Assembly: GCF_013702265.1 (NCBI RefSeq)
Contig: NZ_CP059348.1
Location: forward strand, 682,001-746,000
Origin: Providencia rettgeri
Lineage (GTDB): Bacteria; Pseudomonadota; Gammaproteobacteria; Enterobacterales; Enterobacteriaceae
DNA length: 64,000 bases
Direction: 5' to 3'
Shown here piece after piece: positions 56,789 through 64,000 of the stretch. The notes below the pieces were generated by a model that worked only from the letters and a program-made list of their open reading frames with translations, did not search any database and was not told the origin of the DNA. Within the stretch, counting starts at the first letter, position 1; each line of letters opens with the position of its first letter. A program made the translations under genes and the position numbers.

Positions 56789-57604
56789 TTAACGAATTCT
56801 TGCGGTTTCTTTCAGCGCCGCCAATACCGCCAGCCCGTCGCGCAAGGGGCGCGGCTCGTGTGTGCGGATGAAGTCAGCTCCACCTGCGGCGGCGGCAAGC
56901 TCTGCAGCGAGTGTCGCGGCCCCGACATCCCCCGGACCACGGCCTGTGAGCGCGCGCAGAAAGGATTTGCGCGAAACAGACAGAAGCACCGGCAAATCGA
57001 AGCGCAGCCGCAATTCATCGAACCGCGCCAGCACCGAGAGCGAGGTTTCGGGAGCAGCCCCCAGAAAAAACCCCATGCCGGGATCAAGGACAAGGCGGTT
57101 GCGTTTGATACCGGCACCCGTCAGCGCCGCGATGCGCGCGTCAAAGAACGCCGCAATGTGATCCATGATGTCGCCAGCGGGTGCCTCGCGCCGATCTGCC
57201 TGCCCGTCTTGCACCGAATGCATAACGACGAGTTTGGCAGATGATTTCGCCAATTGCGGATAGAACGCAGCGTCTGGAAAACCGCGAATATCATTGAGAT
57301 AGGCCACACCACGCGACAAGGCATAGGCTTGCGTCGCGGGTTGATAACTGTCGAGCGAGACGGGAATGCCATCTGCCTTGAGCGCGTCCAGCACCGGCGC
57401 GATACGCGCGATTTCTGTGTCGGACGAAACAGGCGCGGCGTCGGGATTGCTGGATGCCGGACCGAGGTCGATCACATCTGCCCCCTCGGCCATCAGCTTA
57501 CGCGCCTGCGCAATGGCTGCGTCTGGCGCCAGATACCGGCCTCCATCGGAGAAACTGTCCGAGGTTATGTTGACGATGCCGAAAATGATGAGCGATTTAT
57601 TCAT
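56789..57604 (-). CDS. sul2: Sulfonamide-resistant dihydropteroate synthase Sul2
   Basis: 271 residues, complete: IFGIVNITSDSFSDGGRY, the pterin-binding aspartates and VLDPGMGFFLG, then SVSRKSFLRALTG. Replaces the chromosomal FolP when sulfonamides are present. 60 bases upstream of strA, same strand, forming the common sul2-strA-strB block. Confidence 0.98.
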   Translation of the reverse strand: MNKSLIIFGIVNITSDSFSDGGRYLAPDAAIAQARKLMAEGADVIDLGPASSNPDAAPVSSDTEIARIAPVLDALKADGIPVSLDSYQPATQAYALSRGVAYLNDIRGFPDAAFYPQLAKSSAKLVVMHSVQDGQADRREAPAGDIMDHIAAFFDARIAALTGAGIKRNRLVLDPGMGFFLGAAPETSLSVLARFDELRLRFDLPVLLSVSRKSFLRALTGRGPGDVGAATLAAELAAAAGGADFIRTHEPRPLRDGLAVLAALKETARIR

Positions 57605-57935
57605 GGGGGCTTCTATAATAATAATAATCGAGCATGAGTCTCATACGGATGCTCGGGTCGAAAGGGAATCCCCAGGCGAGTAACCTGTTTGCGGTGATCC
57701 ATTAGCTGCAGGAGCAGAATAGCATACATCTGGAAGCAAAGCCAGGAAAGCGGCCTATGGAGCTGTGCGGCAGCGCTCAGTAGGCAATTTTTCAAAATAT
57801 TGTTAAGCCTTTTCTGAGCATGGTATTTTTCATGGTATTACCAATTAGCAGGAAAATAAGCCATTGAATATAAAAGATAAAAATGTCTTGTTTACAATAG
57901 AGTGGGATACAGACACGCTTGATATGTTTGGAGAT
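57605..57935. other. sul2 upstream DNA, no gene
   Basis: About 330 bases holding the sul2 promoter; sequence style matches the RSF1010-type sul2 upstream region (recalled). Ends at the inverted repeat at 57936. No supported gene. Confidence 0.5.
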
Positions 57936-59383
57936 GGGGTTCTAGGGATTTTCCCCTCTAAAAAGACTTAATCCTCTGTAGACCACACCAATAAATGGCT
58001 GCGGAGGTGGGTTACTACTTATAAGTGTGGCAAATTAGGTAAATATCGTACATTTAATACGGAACAGCCCTGATATGGCCATCAAAAACGAAATTACTAT
58101 TCTCACGAGAGCAGAACAGGCAGATCTTTATTCCCCACCCATTTTTTCAATCGAAGAACAACGTCTGTACTTTTCTCTGAACGATGCGGAATTGGCAGTT
58201 TTTCGGTCAATTCGTCTCAGAGCTCATAGATGTTACTTTGTCGCGATTTTGGGATACTTCAAATCAAAGCCCGTCATCCTAGATATCGCTTACTCGCAGG
58301 TTTCTAAGGATTTAATGTTCATCAGTAAAGAGCTGCTTGGCGGCAAGGGGCTCAGACCATTCACTCCCTCACAAAAACAAAAAGATCGACTCTACGCAAA
58401 AGTATTAGACCTTGCTGGTTATCACAAATGGGACGAAAGTCAGCACTTCAATTCTCTTTTCGACCACCTTGTTCAGGTGTGCAATGCCTGGCTGGAGCCG
58501 CGTTACCTCTTTGATACTGCTATTGAATTCCTAACCAGTCACAGCATTGCTATCCCTAGGTACACCGTACTCCAGAGACTGATAAGCAGAGCGATGCAGC
58601 AGGTCAGAAAAGACCTGGCGCACCAACTTAATCAACTCACCAGTCCTGAACTTCACGTCTTTCTGGACAGCATAACAGCCATTGATGACGGACTAAGCCT
58701 GAACCAGCTCAGAGGCGGTGCAAAAAGTCTGACCGTACCTGAACTTAAAAAAGAGCTTGCCCTTTATCATCAGTTAGCGCCATGGCGCACGCAAATCAAT
58801 GGCGTTATCGATGGGCTTAATCTGTCTCTTAAAAATCGACAACACTTCGGTGAGCTCATCAACTATTACGGTAGTAAACTCAAACGATTCAAACGCGCAC
58901 AGCAGCATCTATGGTTGCTATGTCACCTGACAGAGCGGATACAACTGGCACTGGAACGGTTAACTGATGGGTTCATTTACCATATCCGCAAGCAACAAGA
59001 AGCTGCCAACACCTTTGCACAACAAGCAGTGTTCCTGTCCTGGCAGTCAGCCGCGGACAATGTCACGAAAGCGGCAGAGTTACTGCATCTGTTTGTGGAT
59101 GAGAACATTGATGATAATCAACCCTTCTCAGTAGTCAGACAACAGGCATTGAAGGTCATGAATGACAGGGATATCCAGACCCTCTGCCTTTACCTGAAAA
59201 AACAGAAACGGACCGTGGAAGAGTACCAGTGGCAACATTACGATGAACAATGCAATCTCCTGGAGCAACTGTTAAGGCAGGTGTTCTTGTGCCTTGAATG
59301 TGAGGCCGGTAAAGGCTCAGAAGCCGTCGTCGCCCAACTTCAACAGATGCAGACGGAAATCGCATTCGGTGGACCACTGAAGA
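57936..59383 (+). mobile_element. Tn3-family IS (IS3000-like), copy 2, right end missing
   Basis: Identical to the left 1,448 bases of copy 1 except the one extra T at 58480. The break at 59383 joins directly to a recombinase fragment. Confidence 0.9.
58075..59383 (+). pseudogene. Tn3-family transposase, N-terminal part
   Basis: First about 436 residues of the same TnpA as at 31386, here in an unbroken frame, so it shows the correct reading of the frameshifted copy. The catalytic domain is missing; the frame reads on through foreign sequence to 59688. Confidence 0.9.
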
Positions 59384-59878
59384 GGCTGTACTTGGAGAAC
59401 CACCGACTTTTCCAGTTTCATCCTTGGTATAAAGGTTTTCCAATAAATAGTCTCGATATCTCACGATTGGACTTTCCTCTACCTTCTCGGTGCAGTCATA
59501 TATTGTTAACGGAGGTTTTTCATCAACCAGAAGGCCAGTCCTTGGGTGTGTATGTTCGGGGATTTCCGTGCTCAACCACCGATAGAAGCTCAATAACGCA
59601 ACTGCATGGGATTGAATCGTCTTATCGGAGGATATATCTGGATCTGCCAACAAAGAGTGAAGATATAGATTCACTGGCACCACATTGATACCATCGGGGT
59701 CTATTAAAATTGGAAGTTTATGAGCAAATGGTTTTGAGTTGTCCCTAACGTCATGGATGATCTCGCCACTGTCAGGGTGTGGCCTACTTATAAATGAGGG
59801 ATATTTCTCCGTACTAATCCACATAAGACAATAGTCAAAGCCGAAGTCATCTGGAAACGACCTATTTTGTTCAATCAC
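59384..59878 (-). pseudogene. Tyrosine recombinase (integrase), N-terminal fragment
   Basis: About 165 residues starting MIEQNRSFPDDFGFDYCLMW. NLYLHSLLADPDISSDKTIQ and AVALLSFYRWLSTEI form the helical core-binding domain usual in phage-type and Tn554/GInt-like tyrosine recombinases. The catalytic domain was lost when the Tn3-family IS truncated it at 59383. It reads inward from the right end of the rumB insertion, so it is probably the first recombinase gene of the founding element. Confidence 0.7.
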
Positions 59879-60058
59879 ATTAACACCTAAATCATCCGTT
59901 ATTCACACTGCTAAGCCTTCCCCCAGGGGGTTACGCGTTCATACATCTACTTTTTCAAGATATTTCTTAACCAATAGTAAAAATTGTAACCACCCCTCAT
60001 CTCGACGTCTAATTTATACAACCTGAAACATTACAACATGTGATGTCTAAAGTATTTC

Positions 60059-60073
60059 CCAACTGTAAGCGCA
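60059..60073. repeat. Right junction of the rumB insertion
   Basis: CCAACTGTA (60059-60067), inverse of the left end, then core AGCGCA (60068-60073). Confidence 0.85.
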
Positions 60074-60300
60074 TAGTTAGAGGAGAATGCCAAAATGCCA
60101 TGGCGCTGCATTTCGGCTTTGATCTGAAAGACGGGTACGCCCATTTTAATACCGAGTAACTTAGCTTCACGCGAGCGTGCAACCACGCAGCCGTCATTGT
60201 TGGACAGCACCACAACCGGCGTATCTTTTAAATCAGGACGAAACAGCTTCTCACAACTGGCGTAAAAGTTGTTGCAGTCCACCAAGGCAAATACAGGCAT
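60068..60300 (-). pseudogene. rumB: rumB, 5' part
   Basis: N-terminal 78 residues of the UmuC-like polymerase: MPVFALVDCNNFYASCEKLF (first catalytic Asp), VVVLSNNDGCVVARS and SSNYAL, then insertion. Starts 7 bases after rumA ends. Confidence 0.95.
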
Positions 60301-60307
60301 GGGACAG

Positions 60308-60757
60308 TCACGACTTACGGCGCATGTTTCGCACCACATTGGTGACCACACCAAATATCTCTAACTCTGCCCCTTCAGGAATATGAATGGGCTCATACGC
60401 CTGGTTTCTTGGGATCAGCTTGACGCACGGCCTTAGTTGAAGCTCCTTTACCGTGAGTTCTCCATGGATGCCAGCGATGACAATGTCACCGTGTTCTGCT
60501 TGAACAGAACGATCAACCACCAAAATATCATCTGGGTGAATCCCAGCATCAATCATTGAATCACCTTCAACACGCACAAAGAACGTTGCAGCCGGTCGCT
60601 TGATGCACAGCTCGTTGAGGTCGAGCGTTTGCTCAACATAATCCTGCGCTGGTGAGGGAAAACCAGCAGAAACACGTTCCATGAACAATGGAATACGAAG
60701 GCGCTTGGCTTTGATGAAGGCAAGTGCGCCGCTACGGCCTATCAGCGAGACACTCAT
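60308..60757 (-). CDS. rumA: UmuD-like SOS mutagenesis protein RumA
   Basis: 149 residues of the LexA/UmuD self-cleaving family. Cleavage site A31-G32 in VSAGFPSPA; catalytic Ser67 in GDSMIDAG and Lys104 in TVKELQL, 37 residues apart as in UmuD. Ribosome site GAGG. Would activate RumB as polymerase V; with rumB broken RumA has no cognate partner in this window, though it could interact with a chromosomal UmuC. Confidence 0.93.
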   Translation of the reverse strand: MSVSLIGRSGALAFIKAKRLRIPLFMERVSAGFPSPAQDYVEQTLDLNELCIKRPAATFFVRVEGDSMIDAGIHPDDILVVDRSVQAEHGDIVIAGIHGELTVKELQLRPCVKLIPRNQAYEPIHIPEGAELEIFGVVTNVVRNMRRKS

Positions 60758-60785
60758 GACGAACCTCGAAAAAATAGAATTAATA

Positions 60786-60801
60786 CTGTTTGTTTATACA
60801 G
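60786..60801 (-). promoter_or_regulatory. LexA (SOS) box of rumAB
   Basis: CTGTTTGTTTATACAG fits CTG-N10-CAG and lies 29 bases before the rumA start. Confidence 0.85.
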
Positions 60802-61395
60802 TATCTGATGCTATGCTGATTTCTACAAGTAAAATTGTAGGTAAAACTGTAGTTGTTCGAGTAAGACGTTGTGTCGTGGGTGATTTCTTTTTTGTGTTGA
60901 AAAGCTTGATGTGGGGATTGCTCGCCCTCGTCAAAGCCTGCAAGGCTTGGACAATACTGCTTCTGCCTACTGCTCTTGTTTCTGTTACTGATCCTGTTAC
61001 TGCTACTGGTTAACGCATGGGTCAAGTAACCGTCAAACAAGGCTTGTTGAACCCTTTGCAAAGGGTTTAAAAACAGTTAGTAAAATTCTGCTTCGTATTG
61101 AATTTACTGGCTTAAAGCGAAGTCAGGAGCATCATTAAAATGCTCAGTCGAACTCAGTTCAAGCCTTTTTCAACCGTTTGAAAAGGGGTTGGCTAAGCCA
61201 TACCTAAAGGGTATCGGTAAGGGTTACCTAAAGGGTTTAGCTAAGGCTTTCTGAAAGGCTTAGCCAAAGCCTTCATACATGGGTCACCCAGTAGAAAGAT
61301 CAAAAAAACGCTGAGGTATCCAAGGTGCATTTAGAGAAACCTGTGGCACAGTGAAATAACCCAAAGCGAACAATAGAATTGAAGAGGAACCATCA
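60802..61395. other. Noncoding region with many short palindromes
   Basis: About 600 bases between divergent genes. Perfect 18-bp palindrome AACCCTTTGCAAAGGGTT (61050-61067), then CCTTTTTCAA/TTTGAAAAGG near 61168, repeated ACCTAAAGGGT at about 61202 and 61226, and AAGGCTTTCTGAAAGGCTT near 61243. No gene supported. Confidence 0.6.
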
Positions 61396-62301
61396 ATGAC
61401 AAGAGCCCCTGCGCCATTTCCGCTAGAGCGCCTCGCGGATATTCCAGAAAGACCAGAAGATTTTAGATTGCTGGAGCGTATTCCATTAACGCGTGAGCCG
61501 CAGTCCTGGCCACTTGAACTTTCTCCTATGGTTGGTGATGAACAGCCAATGGTGCTGCTCGATACAGAGACAACCGGACTGTCTGCCGAGGACGAGTCCA
61601 TTATTGAGCTTGGTATGGTTAAGGTGCTTTACAGCCCCTCTGCTCAGCGGATTGTGTCGATTGTTGATGTGATCAGCTTGTATGAAGATCCCGGTAAGCC
61701 TATCCCCGAGCTGATTACCGAGTTAACCGGTATCACCGATGATATGGTGCAAGGCCAGCACATTGATGATTCACTGGTAGCGAGTTGGTTATCCGATGAT
61801 CCGCTGGTGGTTGCACACAATGCGCAGTTTGATCGTCCTTTCTTTGAAAAGCGGTTTGCTGCATTAGGCCATCTATCTTGGGCCTGTTCAGCCAGTGGCA
61901 TAGATTGGAAGGCACTGGGTTTTGAAAGTCGAAAGCTTGAGTACCTGCTGCTTCGCTTAGGTTGGTTTTATGAAGGACACCGAGCTGCAACCGATTGTTT
62001 GGCGATGGCCTGGTTGTTCCATTTGTTGCCCGAGTCCGTTGCAAACTTGTTGTCTGAAGCGGACAGGCGAACTGTGTTAGTTCGTGCGTTTGGTGCGCCG
62101 TTTGACGTAAAGGACTATTTAAAAGAGCGTGGTTACCGCTGGCATGACGGTGTTAAAGGTGCCAACAAGCATTGGTGGCGCGAAATCAGCGAAGACGAGT
62201 TACCGCAGGAACAAACTTACCTGGATGATTTGTACCATCGTGGCTCAGAACATGCCCACTATGACTACAAAGATGCTCGCAATCGATTTAAAGCTTTGTA
62301 G
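61396..62301 (+). CDS. DEDDh 3'-5' exonuclease, DNA polymerase III epsilon-like
   Basis: 301 residues. Exo I LLDTETTGLS (D, E), Exo II VVAHNAQFDRPF (D), Exo III HRAATDCLAMAWL (H, D). The C-terminal 90 residues add a conserved extension with RGYRWHDGVKGANKHWW. SXT/R391 ICEs carry such a gene to the right of rumA; its role is unknown but may be in repair of transferred single-stranded DNA. Intact, ATG start; the nearest good ribosome site is GAAGAGGA. Confidence 0.85.
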   Translation: MTRAPAPFPLERLADIPERPEDFRLLERIPLTREPQSWPLELSPMVGDEQPMVLLDTETTGLSAEDESIIELGMVKVLYSPSAQRIVSIVDVISLYEDPGKPIPELITELTGITDDMVQGQHIDDSLVASWLSDDPLVVAHNAQFDRPFFEKRFAALGHLSWACSASGIDWKALGFESRKLEYLLLRLGWFYEGHRAATDCLAMAWLFHLLPESVANLLSEADRRTVLVRAFGAPFDVKDYLKERGYRWHDGVKGANKHWWREISEDELPQEQTYLDDLYHRGSEHAHYDYKDARNRFKAL

Positions 62302-62388
62302 CTCTCTATAAGTTAAGCCTTGCATATTTGAGAATCTCTGGAAAATGGAAAGTGAACTCATGGTTTAACCAACAAGAGGAATCTTTCC

Positions 62389-62688
62389 ATGTACCAAGAC
62401 ACCTACATTGAATACTGGGGCGAAATCTTCGTCTCTGCCCGCATCATTGAATTTGGCATCACGTTCGAGCGCTTTCTTAAAGATCCATGGAAGCACTTGA
62501 TGTCCTGTGGCCAAGAGTCTGCACCGGACGCGATTGCTGAAGGGATGCTGCCATTGCTACCAGCCCAGGCAGAAGTCGCCAGGCGCATTCGGGAGAGTGA
62601 GCAACGAGCCCTGATGTCTACAGAGTCGGACAAAGGGGTATCTCATTGCAGTTACATCGTGGTGCCACTGGTTCGGGTAGCGCATTGA
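62389..62688 (+). CDS. Small conserved ICE protein, function unknown
   Basis: 99 residues, no membrane segment; start behind AAGAGGA. Contains FGITFERFLKDPWKHLM and a cysteine in MSCGQ. Mildly acidic N-half. No family recognised. 87 bases after the exonuclease, so possibly cotranscribed. Confidence 0.6.
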   Translation: MYQDTYIEYWGEIFVSARIIEFGITFERFLKDPWKHLMSCGQESAPDAIAEGMLPLLPAQAEVARRIRESEQRALMSTESDKGVSHCSYIVVPLVRVAH

Positions 62689-62813
62689 TTGATAGCAACT
62701 ATCATCGATGGCACCAAACAAGGTCTTCACGCCCATACCTGAGCGGCAATTGCAATCCAGATCAAAAAGTTGCCGCTTAGTCTTCCCTACAAAATAATTT
62801 GTGATAGGATGAT

Positions 62814-62834
62814 ACCTAATAAAATTAATTAGGT
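62814..62834. promoter_or_regulatory. Inverted repeat, candidate operator
   Basis: ACCTAAT and ATTAGGT separated by 7 bases in the 320-base gap before the WYL gene. The rest of the gap (62689-63009) shows no gene. Confidence 0.45.
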
Positions 62835-63009
62835 TGAAGCCTATTCAGTGTTTTATGGCCATCTGTCCAGCTTCAACCGGTAGAGATTGATTAGTCATTG
62901 CGGATGAAGAGCAGCATTGAGTGACACTATTCAATGTGATTACGCGATGTCTGACCGTACTTTATAAACAGAGTTTTAAGAATCTGGTTGAATTGGATAA
63001 ACAAGACGC

Positions 63010-63960
63010 ATGACAAATGATGGTCTGAAACAAACGGTAGTGGTGAAGCCAGATAGGCTTTCGCAGATAGCGCAGTTGCCACAAGCAACCAGGGATCGCA
63101 TTGCCCACATCGATTTCACCTTATTGTTTAAGGGAGAAGCGGTACGGGCAGACTTAGTAGATCGGTTCAGCATAGCTGCTGCACAAGCAACGAAAGACTT
63201 CACCATGTACCGAGAGCTTGCGCCAGGCAACATTGAGTATGACCAAAAGCTCAAATTGCATAAGCGCGGTGAAGCTTTTGAACCCTTGTTCGACTACGAC
63301 GTTGTCAGAACACTGGCAACCATTAGCCAAGGCTACGGAGATGGCTTTACTGGAAAGGTAAAACCACCATTGGCTTGTGAAGCGCCTTATCACCTTAACA
63401 AGCCGAGTTTGTCGATAGTGGCGAAGGTCACCGAAGCCATCCACAAAGGCAAAGCCTTGAGCATTACCTATGTGTCGTTATCGAGTGGTGAAACTACGCG
63501 TGAAATAGTGCCGCATACGCTGGTGGACAATGGCCTGCGTTGGCACGTTCGTGGTTTTGACCGCAAGCATGGCCAAAGCGGAGCGCCAAATGGGTTCCGT
63601 GACTTTGTGCTTACCCGAATTAAAGCAGCGGTCGTGCTTGAGGATTCCATTCTGTCAGAGGCTGAACTTGAAACCCAAGACCGGCAATGGAATCGCTTTG
63701 TAGAGCTTGAGTTAGTACCGCACCCACGCATAGAGCACAGCGAAGCGATTGAGCTTGACTATGGCATGAAAGGTGGTGTTTTAAAGATTGAGATTAGAGC
63801 GGCAACGGCAGGTTATTTACTCAGACAATGGAATGTCGATTGCTCCAAAGCAGCTCAGCTAAAAACACCCGAATTTCATTTATGGTTAAAAAATTATCAA
63901 ACTTTATACGGTGTCGGTAACCTTGCGATTGCGCCTGGTTTCGATATGGTCACAGAATAG
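63010..63960 (+). CDS. WYL-domain transcriptional regulator (BrxR/CapW-like)
   Basis: 316 residues. An N-terminal winged helix (about 15-90: RDRIAHIDFTLLFKGEAVRA; VDRFSIAAAQATKDFTMYRE) is followed by a WYL domain at about 140-220 (LSITYVSLSSGETTREIVPH; NGLRWHVRGFDRKHGQ) and a C-terminal WCX-type part. The order is that of BrxR/CapW proteins, which repress BREX, CBASS and other defence genes until triggered by a nucleic-acid or nucleotide ligand. Next gene 8 bases downstream looks like hsdM, consistent with a defence locus. Confidence 0.8.
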   Translation: MTNDGLKQTVVVKPDRLSQIAQLPQATRDRIAHIDFTLLFKGEAVRADLVDRFSIAAAQATKDFTMYRELAPGNIEYDQKLKLHKRGEAFEPLFDYDVVRTLATISQGYGDGFTGKVKPPLACEAPYHLNKPSLSIVAKVTEAIHKGKALSITYVSLSSGETTREIVPHTLVDNGLRWHVRGFDRKHGQSGAPNGFRDFVLTRIKAAVVLEDSILSEAELETQDRQWNRFVELELVPHPRIEHSEAIELDYGMKGGVLKIEIRAATAGYLLRQWNVDCSKAAQLKTPEFHLWLKNYQTLYGVGNLAIAPGFDMVTE

Positions 63961-63968
63961 GAAATAAC

Positions 63969-64000
63969 ATGAACAAGCAACAATTAGCCGCAAAAATCTG
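63969..64000 (+). CDS. hsdM: Start of a probable type I restriction methyltransferase HsdM
   Basis: Only ten codons, MNKQQLAAKI, before the window ends; this is how many HsdM proteins begin. The ribosome site AGGAAAT lies upstream. Identification rests on ten residues plus the WYL regulator beside it, so it is tentative. Confidence 0.5.
   Translation, partial: MNKQQLAAKI

Larger units (their letters stand above)
30265..60067. mobile_element. 29.8-kb nested insertion in rumB (variable region III)
   Basis: Bounded by the inverted 9-mer TACAGTTGG and CCAACTGTA and a 6-bp duplication of rumB sequence with one base different (AGCGCG left, AGCGCA right; rumB itself needs A). Only the outer 0.4 kb at left and 0.7 kb at right belong to the founding element; the rest is later insertions. 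The remnant tyrosine recombinase at 59384-59878 suggests a recombinase-borne element rather than a DDE transposon. Confidence 0.75.
22855..64000 (+). mobile_element. SXT/R391-family ICE, left part (continues beyond window)
   Basis: Defined by prfC attL, the integrase, the srpM-like/mobI/rumBA gene order and a cargo insertion in rumB, which is variable region III of this family. Conjugation (tra) genes are not in the window and should lie to the right. Confidence 0.9.

Noticed and set aside
60681..61013. 110-codon plus-strand frame over the rumA start
   Set aside because: It overlaps rumA, its promoter and the SOS box; low-complexity composition and no ribosome site.

Overview
The window joins a bacterial chromosome (1 to about 22,860) to the left part of an SXT/R391-family integrative and conjugative element (ICE; about 22,860 to the right edge). 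The chromosomal order tRNA-Leu x2, rsmC, holD, rimI, prfC' is enterobacterial. Together with AT-rich intergenic DNA and the carnitine and amine catabolism genes, it suggests a member of the Morganellaceae, most likely Providencia (inference; Proteus or Morganella cannot be excluded by eye).

Chromosome: a partial glycosyltransferase; an amine-catabolism cluster (LuxR-type regulator, PuuB-like FAD oxidase, cupin, aldehyde dehydrogenase, second LuxR-type regulator, APC permease, DUF3156-like protein); phoA with a Pho box; a GNAT protein; a small membrane protein; two tRNA-Leu(CAG) genes; rsmC, holD and rimI. Between rimI and prfC lies a carnitine-degradation locus (BCCT transporter, CntA oxygenase, malic semialdehyde dehydrogenase, CntB reductase, two regulators, D-malate dehydrogenase), which should turn carnitine into trimethylamine plus malate and pyruvate.

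ICE: the first 24 codons or so of prfC are followed by foreign DNA, which places attL there. Then come xis, a 672-residue GHKL ATPase fused to a PD-(D/E)XK (Shedu-like) nuclease, int, a partition pair (srpR, srpM), repeat-rich centromere/oriT DNA, mobI, the interrupted rumB, rumA with an SOS box, a DEDD exonuclease, a small unknown protein, a WYL-domain regulator, and the first codons of what looks like a type I restriction hsdM.

rumB is split by 29.8 kb of nested mobile DNA (30,265 to 60,067). The outermost layer has 9-bp inverted ends and a 6-bp duplicated core, and it retains part of a tyrosine recombinase. Inside are two copies of a tnpA-only Tn3-family element, ISCR2 with a virD2-like fragment and floR, and a complete Tn3-family transposon (37,210 to 52,717, 5-bp target duplication). 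The tnpA of that transposon is split by an 11.5-kb IS6-family composite (8-bp target duplication). The composite carries Tn5393 and ISCR2 remnants, aac(3)-IVa, aph(4)-Ia (hygromycin), IS26, aph(3')-Ia, IS26 and an Acinetobacter-like plasmid fragment. Beyond floR follow an ISCR2 fragment, a Tn5393 end, strB, strA and sul2. Seven apparently intact resistance genes cover florfenicol/chloramphenicol, apramycin/gentamicin, hygromycin, kanamycin, streptomycin and sulfonamide. Removing the duplications on paper rebuilds intact rumB (422 aa) and tnpA (1,004 aa), so the nesting order is well supported.
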